From: an uncultured Clostridia bacterium
Lineage (GTDB): Bacteria; Bacillota; Clostridia; Oscillospirales; Ruminococcaceae
Length of the DNA stretch: 9,659 nucleotides
Assembly: GCA_947165805.1 (NCBI GenBank)
Contig: CAMVBT010000073.1
Location: 1-9,659 of the forward strand
Direction of reading: 5' to 3'
A program made the position numbers and the translations under genes. Below, piece by piece: positions 5,528 through 9,659 of the stretch; the stretch's first letter is position 1, and every line of letters starts with the position of its first letter. The notes beneath the pieces were generated by a model. That model saw only the letters and a list, made by a program, of their open reading frames with translations. It ran no database searches and was not told where the DNA came from.

Positions 5528-6265
5528 ATGCCGGAACTGCTGAAAGTCAACAATTTAATAAAGCGTTTCGGCGACAGCACCGTTCTTGACGATATAAGCC
5601 TTACCGTAAAAAAGGGCGAGGTCGTTGTGATACTCGGTCCCTCCGGCTGCGGCAAGAGCACGCTTTTACGATGTATCAACGCCCTTGAGGATATTCAGGG
5701 CGGCGAAATACTTATCGACGGCGAAAATATCCTCACCGGCGGAAAACACAACTCAAAAGTCGGAATGGTGTTCCAGAGCTACGATCTGTTCCCGCATCTG
5801 ACCGTGCTTGACAATATCACGCTCGCGCCGTGCAAGGTGCAGAAGCGCGATAAAGCACAGGTAAGAGATGAAGCGAGAGAACTTTTAAAGCGAGTGGGAC
5901 TTTTCGACAAGGAAAAAAGCTATCCGCGTGAGCTGTCCGGCGGACAGAAACAGCGTGCCGCAATTGTCAGATCGCTGATAATGCACCCCGAGCTCCTGCT
6001 CTTTGACGAGGTGACCGCGGCGCTCGACCCCGAAATGGTCAGAGAGGTGCTCGAAGTCATTCTCGACCTTGCGAAGCAGGGCAAAACGATGATGATAGTA
6101 ACTCACGAAATGCAGTTCGCACGCGCGATAGCCGACCGCGTCATCATGATAGACGGCGGAAAAATAATCGAAGAGAACCCGCCAGAGCGCTTCTTCACAA
6201 ACCCCGATACGGAGCGCGCACGGCAGTTTCTCAACACATTCACATACGAAAGTGTCAGAGCATGA
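5528..6265 (+). CDS. Polar amino acid ABC transporter ATP-binding protein
   Basis: From the ATG at 5528 this is a 245-residue ATPase of the GlnQ/HisP/TcyC class. That start has GGAG at 5515-5518 with a 9-base gap; ATGs at 5513 and 5519 are in frame but lack a site of their own. Walker A is G-P-S-G-C-G-K-S-T (37-45), the Q-loop is V-F-Q-S-Y (81-85), the signature is L-S-G-G-Q-K-Q-R (136-143), Walker B is L-L-L-F-D-E (156-161), and the switch histidine is in V-T-H-E-M (H193). The D-loop reads D-E-V-T-A-A-L-D-P-E, with Val where many relatives have Pro. All catalytic residues are present. It powers the two permeases just upstream. The next gene, the fused binding protein, follows after 85 bases. 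Confidence 0.94.
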   Translation: MPELLKVNNLIKRFGDSTVLDDISLTVKKGEVVVILGPSGCGKSTLLRCINALEDIQGGEILIDGENILTGGKHNSKVGMVFQSYDLFPHLTVLDNITLAPCKVQKRDKAQVRDEARELLKRVGLFDKEKSYPRELSGGQKQRAAIVRSLIMHPELLLFDEVTAALDPEMVREVLEVILDLAKQGKTMMIVTHEMQFARAIADRVIMIDGGKIIEENPPERFFTNPDTERARQFLNTFTYESVRA

Positions 6266-6288
6266 CACAAAAAACATCAATGCTGTCA

Positions 6289-6310
6289 TTGTTCCCGCAA
6301 AGAGGAACAA
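6289..6310 (+). other. Small hairpin before the binding-protein gene
   Basis: TTGTTCC (6289-6295) pairs with GGAACAA (6304-6310), a 7-base-pair stem with an 8-base loop. It lies in the 85-base gap ahead of the lipoprotein gene and has no following T run. It could protect or allow processing of the mRNA, letting the lipoprotein be made in excess over the permeases. AAAGGAAG at about 6337-6344 is the ribosome binding site of the next gene. Confidence 0.4.
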
Positions 6311-6350
6311 AAGATATATATAAAGACAGAAACAAGAAAGGAAGATCATT

Positions 6351-8036
6351 ATGAAAACAAGATTAAAAGCAATCGCAGCAGGCTTACTGCTCACCCTCGG
6401 ACTTGCAGGCATCGCAGGATGCTCGACCGCCGCTTCCGCAAACAATGCGGGCACAACAGATACAAAAGCCACAGAAGCGAACACATCTGCAAAGGTAGTT
6501 TACCGCACACTTGACGAGATAAAGTCGAGCGGCACTGTGAACATCGGTGTATTCTCCGACAAGAACCCCTTCGGTTATGTTGACGAGAACGGCGAATATC
6601 AGGGCTATGACGTTTACTTCGCAGAGCGCATAGGCAAGGACCTCGGCGTCAAGATCAACTACGTTTCGACAGAGGCCGCGAGCCGTGTTGAATACCTCGA
6701 AACAGGCAAAGTAGATATAGTTCTCGCTAACTTCACGGTTACCGAAGAACGCGCACAGAAGGTCGACTTCGCGCTTCCTTACATGAACGTAGCCCTCGGC
6801 GTTGTATCTCCCGACAGCCGCGTTATAACAAGTCTCGATCAGATCGGCGCAGACGATCAGGTGATCGTAATTTCCGGTACAACAGCCGAAACTTACCTTG
6901 CCGCAAACAACCCCGAGATAAAGCTCCAGAAGTATGATACTTACGCAAACGCAAAGAACGCTATCGAAAACGGCAACGGCGTTGCATGGGCTAACGACAA
7001 CACAGAAGTTATCGCGTTCGCACTCCAGAACAAGGGCTACACAGTCGGCATCCCCGAGCTCGGTTCGCAGGACACTATAGCTCCCGCAGTATCCAAGGGC
7101 AACGAAACTCTCCTCAACTGGCTCAACGATGAGATAAAGGCGCTTGGCAACGAGAACTTCTTCCACAAGGATTACGAAGCTACACTCGTTGACACCTACG
7201 GCCTTGATTACGAGAACAGCCTTGTTGTTGAGGGCGGTGTGGTAGCTGCCGCAGCAGCCGTAACAACAGCCACACAGACAGACGCTGCTCCCGCTGAATC
7301 CAAGGGTACTATCAAGGTAGCCGCTACAATAATCCCGCACGCAGAGATACTCGCAGAAGCTTCCAAGATCCTCGCGAAACAGGGCTGGACTCTTGAAGTA
7401 ACAGAGTTTGAAGACTATGTACAGCCGAACCTTGTTGTAGAAGCCGGCGACTTTGATGCTAACTACTTCCAGCACATTCCTTACCTCAACAGCTTCAACG
7501 ATGAGCAGGGTACACACCTTGTAAACGCAGGCGGCATCCACTATGAGCCCTTCGGTATCTACCCCGGCACAAAGAAGAGCCTTGACGAGCTCGCAGACGG
7601 CGACACTATCGCAGTTCCGAACGATACAACAAACGAAGCACGCGCACTCCTTCTCCTCCAGGCTAACGGCATCATCACACTCAAAGAAGGCGCTGGCCTT
7701 ACAGCAACAGTTCTCGACATAGAGAGCAACCCGAAGAACATAAAGATCCAGGAACTTGAAGCAGCACAGGTTCCGAGAGTAAAGGACGAAGTCGCTTTCG
7801 TCGTACTCAACGGCAACTACGCTCTTGAAGCAGGCTTCTCGGTAGGCAAGGACAGTATAGCTTATGAGAAGTCCGACTCCGAGGCTGCCAAGACTTATGT
7901 GAACATCATCGCAGTCAAAGAAGGCAACGAGAACAACGAAGGCATCAAGGCTCTTGTAGAAGTTCTCAAGTCCGACGCTATCCGTGACTTCATTAACAAC
8001 AAGTATGACGGCGCTGTAATTCCGTTCACAGAATAA
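6351..8036 (+). CDS. Dual-domain substrate-binding lipoprotein: cysteine/cystine-type SBP fused to MetQ/NlpA
   Basis: This 561-residue lipoprotein holds two complete periplasmic-type binding proteins in one uninterrupted frame. Residues 1-23 are a signal peptide with lipobox L-A-G-I-A-G-C, so C24 would be lipidated, followed by a Thr/Ala-rich stalk. Residues about 50-295 form an SBP_bac_3 domain: I-G-V-F-S-D-K-N-P-F-G-Y (65-76), G-Y-D-V-Y-F-A (85-91), A-N-F-T-V-T-E-E-R (126-134, R134 for the substrate carboxylate) and W-A-N-D-N (213-217, D216 for the amine). From memory this is notably like the Campylobacter cysteine-binding protein CjaA over its whole length. Residues 296-318 are an Ala/Thr-rich linker. 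Residues about 319-561 form a MetQ/NlpA domain: I-K-V-A-A-T-I-I-P-H-A-E-I-L, D-F-D-A-N-Y-F-Q-H-I-P-Y-L and Q-V-P-R. MetQ binds D/L-methionine. The gene lies between a polar amino acid transporter and metNI, matching the order of its two halves. Substrates are inferred. Confidence 0.93.
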   Translation: MKTRLKAIAAGLLLTLGLAGIAGCSTAASANNAGTTDTKATEANTSAKVVYRTLDEIKSSGTVNIGVFSDKNPFGYVDENGEYQGYDVYFAERIGKDLGVKINYVSTEAASRVEYLETGKVDIVLANFTVTEERAQKVDFALPYMNVALGVVSPDSRVITSLDQIGADDQVIVISGTTAETYLAANNPEIKLQKYDTYANAKNAIENGNGVAWANDNTEVIAFALQNKGYTVGIPELGSQDTIAPAVSKGNETLLNWLNDEIKALGNENFFHKDYEATLVDTYGLDYENSLVVEGGVVAAAAAVTTATQTDAAPAESKGTIKVAATIIPHAEILAEASKILAKQGWTLEVTEFEDYVQPNLVVEAGDFDANYFQHIPYLNSFNDEQGTHLVNAGGIHYEPFGIYPGTKKSLDELADGDTIAVPNDTTNEARALLLLQANGIITLKEGAGLTATVLDIESNPKNIKIQELEAAQVPRVKDEVAFVVLNGNYALEAGFSVGKDSIAYEKSDSEAAKTYVNIIAVKEGNENNEGIKALVEVLKSDAIRDFINNKYDGAVIPFTE

Positions 8037-8077
8037 GATAAAACAAAACTTCTCTTTATAGAATCTCTCCAAAACAT

Positions 8078-8106
8078 AAACAGGCGGATATTATTTCCGC
8101 CTGTTT
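8078..8106 (+). terminator. Terminator-like hairpin between the binding-protein gene and metN
   Basis: Arms 8078-8088 and 8096-8106 give an 11-base-pair stem with core AGGCGGA/TCCGCCT and a 7-base loop, ending in a short TTTT (8104-8107). The T run is partly inside the stem and only four long, so termination is probably partial. It sits 25 bases before the metN start. A leaky terminator or 3' stabiliser would give more lipoprotein than MetN/MetI. No separate metN promoter is evident after it. Confidence 0.6.
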
Positions 8107-8130
8107 TGGATAATGAAAGGATCTGATGCT

Positions 8131-8925
8131 ATGGCTGCTTTCCTCAGAGCCGAACATCTCTGCAAAGACTATATCTCAGAAAGCGGAAGCGTTTCCGCGC
8201 TGTCCGACATCTCGTTTGAGGTGCAGGAAGGCGAGATCTTCGGTATAATCGGGCTTTCCGGCGCGGGCAAAAGCACACTCGTGCGCTGCATAAACAGACT
8301 CGAAGAACCGACCTCGGGATGCGTTTACATCAGAGATAAAAACATCAATGAATTGTCGCAGAAAGAGCTCCGCGAGGAACGCCGGAACATCGGTATGATA
8401 TTCCAGCATTTCAATCTGCTCATGCAGAGAAATGTTCTCGATAATGTTGCGCTTCCGCTCGAAATAGCCGGAGTGAAGAAAAAAGAAGCGCGTGAAAAAG
8501 CCCGCGAATATCTCGAAGCCGTAGGCATACCCGACAAGGCACTCGCGTTTCCGTCGCAGCTTTCGGGCGGACAGAAGCAGAGAGTGGCTATCGCCCGCGT
8601 ACTTGCTTCCGACCCTGCACTGTTGCTCTGTGACGAAGCGACAAGTGCACTCGATCCGCAGACGACCAGACAGATACTCGCGCTCCTGCGCGACATCAAC
8701 CGCAGATACGGCATCACCGTTATTATTATCACACACGCCATGACCGTTGTACAGGAAATATGCGACAGAGTCGCTGTTCTCGAAGACGGCGAACTCGTTG
8801 AGATGAACACGGTCAAAGAGCTTTTCGCTCACCCGAAAACAAAGGCGGCGAAGCGTCTGCTGCTCATACAGGACGATAATGATGAAAACGAAGAAACGGA
8901 AGAAAAGGAGGTGCTCGCGTCATGA
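8131..8925 (+). CDS. metN: Methionine ABC transporter ATP-binding protein, short form without the NIL domain
   Basis: From the ATG at 8131 this is a 264-residue MetN-type ATPase. AAAGGA at 8116-8121 suits this start; an in-frame ATG at 8113 has no site before it. Walker A is G-L-S-G-A-G-K-S-T (41-49) followed by L-V-R-C-I-N-R-L-E-E-P-T-S-G, very typical of MetN. The Q-loop is I-F-Q-H-F (90-94), the signature L-S-G-G-Q-K-Q-R (144-151), Walker B L-L-L-C-D-E (164-169) followed by A-T-S-A-L-D-P, and the switch histidine is in I-T-H-A-M (H202). E. coli MetN has about 343 residues with a C-terminal ferredoxin-like NIL/C2 domain that binds methionine and shuts transport off. Here the protein ends after the ATPase domain with a short acidic tail (D/E-rich, about 247-260). 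No frameshift is evident, since the ATGA overlap with metI is clean. It partners MetI and, by inference, the MetQ half of the lipoprotein. Confidence 0.92.
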   Translation: MAAFLRAEHLCKDYISESGSVSALSDISFEVQEGEIFGIIGLSGAGKSTLVRCINRLEEPTSGCVYIRDKNINELSQKELREERRNIGMIFQHFNLLMQRNVLDNVALPLEIAGVKKKEAREKAREYLEAVGIPDKALAFPSQLSGGQKQRVAIARVLASDPALLLCDEATSALDPQTTRQILALLRDINRRYGITVIIITHAMTVVQEICDRVAVLEDGELVEMNTVKELFAHPKTKAAKRLLLIQDDNDENEETEEKEVLAS

Positions 8926-9587
8926 ACATCGACCCGAAAACAGTTGAGATGCTCTTGGAAGGTATACGCGACACGCTGTTTATGGTGCTGATCTCCACGG
9001 CTGCCGGTTACGCGCTCGGACTTCCGCTCGGTGTCCTTCTCGCGGTCAGCGGCAAGGACGGCATACATCCCCGTCCCGTGCTTTACCGCATACTTGATGT
9101 ACTTACGAACATACTTCGAAGCGTACCGTTTCTGATACTGCTCATACTTATAATCCCGCTGACGCGCTTTATCGTCGGCAAGAGCTACGGTCCCGAGGCA
9201 ACGATAGTTCCGCTCACTTTAGCGGCGGCTCCGTTCATCGGAAGAATGGTGGAATCCTCACTCAAAGAAGTCGATCACGGCGTTATCGAAGCCGCGCAGA
9301 GCATGGGAGCTACCGACCGTCAGATCATAATGAAAGTTCTGCTCGGTGAAGCGAGAATCTCACTTCTTGTCGGCGTTACTATCTCCATGGGAACAGTCCT
9401 CGGATATTCCGCAATGGCCGGCGTGATCGGCGGAGGCGGACTCGGTGACATCGCAATACGCTACGGATATTACCGCTACGACACGCAGATAATGATAATC
9501 ACCGTGGTGATACTTGTCGCGCTCGTACAGGTCCTGCAGTTCGTCGGAATGAGGTTTGCGGCGAAGCTTGATAAGAGAAAGAAATAA
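8922..9587 (+). CDS. metI: Methionine ABC transporter permease
   Basis: This is a 221-residue MetI-type membrane permease, close to the 217 of E. coli MetI. It overlaps metN by four bases (ATGA) and has a strong AGGAGGTG site at about 8905-8912. Hydrophobic spans lie near residues 17-43, 57-82, 92-108, 147-170 and 188-210. Characteristic segments are N-I-L-R-S-V-P-F-L-I-L-L (63-74), the coupling loop E-A-A-Q-S-M-G-A-T (123-131), and A-G-V-I-G-G-G-G-L-G-D-I-A (166-178), the last highly typical of MetI. It forms a homodimeric channel driven by MetN. No separate metQ follows within the window, which supports use of the fused lipoprotein upstream. Confidence 0.95.
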   Translation: MNIDPKTVEMLLEGIRDTLFMVLISTAAGYALGLPLGVLLAVSGKDGIHPRPVLYRILDVLTNILRSVPFLILLILIIPLTRFIVGKSYGPEATIVPLTLAAAPFIGRMVESSLKEVDHGVIEAAQSMGATDRQIIMKVLLGEARISLLVGVTISMGTVLGYSAMAGVIGGGGLGDIAIRYGYYRYDTQIMIITVVILVALVQVLQFVGMRFAAKLDKRKK

Positions 9588-9617
9588 AAATACTCCCGAA
9601 ACTATTGAACTGCACCA

Positions 9618-9638
9618 TTTTGTGCGTACAGCACAAAA
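9618..9638 (+). other. Perfect 8-bp hairpin downstream of metI
   Basis: TTTTGTGC (9618-9625) and GCACAAAA (9631-9638) pair fully around a 5-base loop, 30 bases after the metI stop. No T run follows on either strand, so it is not a standard terminator, though its AAAA arm could serve weakly on the opposite strand. A second element (AGCCCCC) is cut by the window end. It probably marks the end of the operon. Confidence 0.35.
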
Positions 9639-9659
9639 AAGCCCCCTATGGCAAAATGA

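Noticed and set aside
6384..8072. A 562-codon open frame on the minus strand opposite the fused lipoprotein gene
   Set aside because: Its translation is Cys/Val-rich with no recognisable motif, no ribosome binding site stands out, and it mirrors the regular codon use of the clearly real lipoprotein on the plus strand.

Overview
The window looks like a chromosomal piece from a low-to-mid-GC Firmicute, most likely a gut-type Clostridia (Ruminococcus/Oscillospiraceae-like). The grounds are AGGAGG-type ribosome binding sites, sigma-A-like promoters, the families present and frequent use of ATA codons; I cannot name a species. Everything recognisable serves one theme, the making and uptake of sulfur amino acids. 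No RNA gene, CRISPR array or insertion sequence is visible.

Left arm (1-3187, all on the minus strand, read right to left): metY (O-acetylhomoserine sulfhydrylase), a TusA-family protein, a thioredoxin with an unusual CVPC active site, a ThiS-like sulfur carrier ending in -GGGQA, a MoeB/ThiF-like adenylyltransferase and the N-terminal part of an M67/JAMM metallopeptidase that runs off the window. MetY, a ThiS-like carrier with residues after its diglycine, a ThiF-like activator and a JAMM protease are the same four parts as the protein-thiocarboxylate route to homocysteine described in Wolinella succinogenes (HcyS/HcyF/HcyD/MetY). I infer that this operon is a clostridial version with TusA and thioredoxin added, probably as a sulfur relay.

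Centre (3188-4118): a divergent control region and an Rrf2-family regulator gene without the IscR cysteines (CymR-like). Three good sigma-A-like promoters are visible: metY leftward, rrf2 rightward and the transporter operon rightward. TAGGA/CCTAC boxes recur on or near all three, so the regulator plausibly controls both arms and itself. The metY leader also carries a long GC-rich hairpin.

Right arm (4119-9587, plus strand): two polar amino acid permeases, their ATPase, one large lipoprotein, then metN and metI. The lipoprotein joins a CjaA/TcyA-like cysteine/cystine-type binding domain to a MetQ/NlpA-type methionine-binding domain. It lies between the two transporters that would be expected to use the two halves. 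MetN stops before the usual C-terminal methionine-sensing (NIL) domain.

Together the locus appears to import cysteine/cystine and methionine through one dual-headed lipoprotein, and to make homocysteine from a carrier-bound thiocarboxylate when these are scarce. The regulatory link and the dual-transporter idea are inferences from the sequence and have not been shown by experiment.
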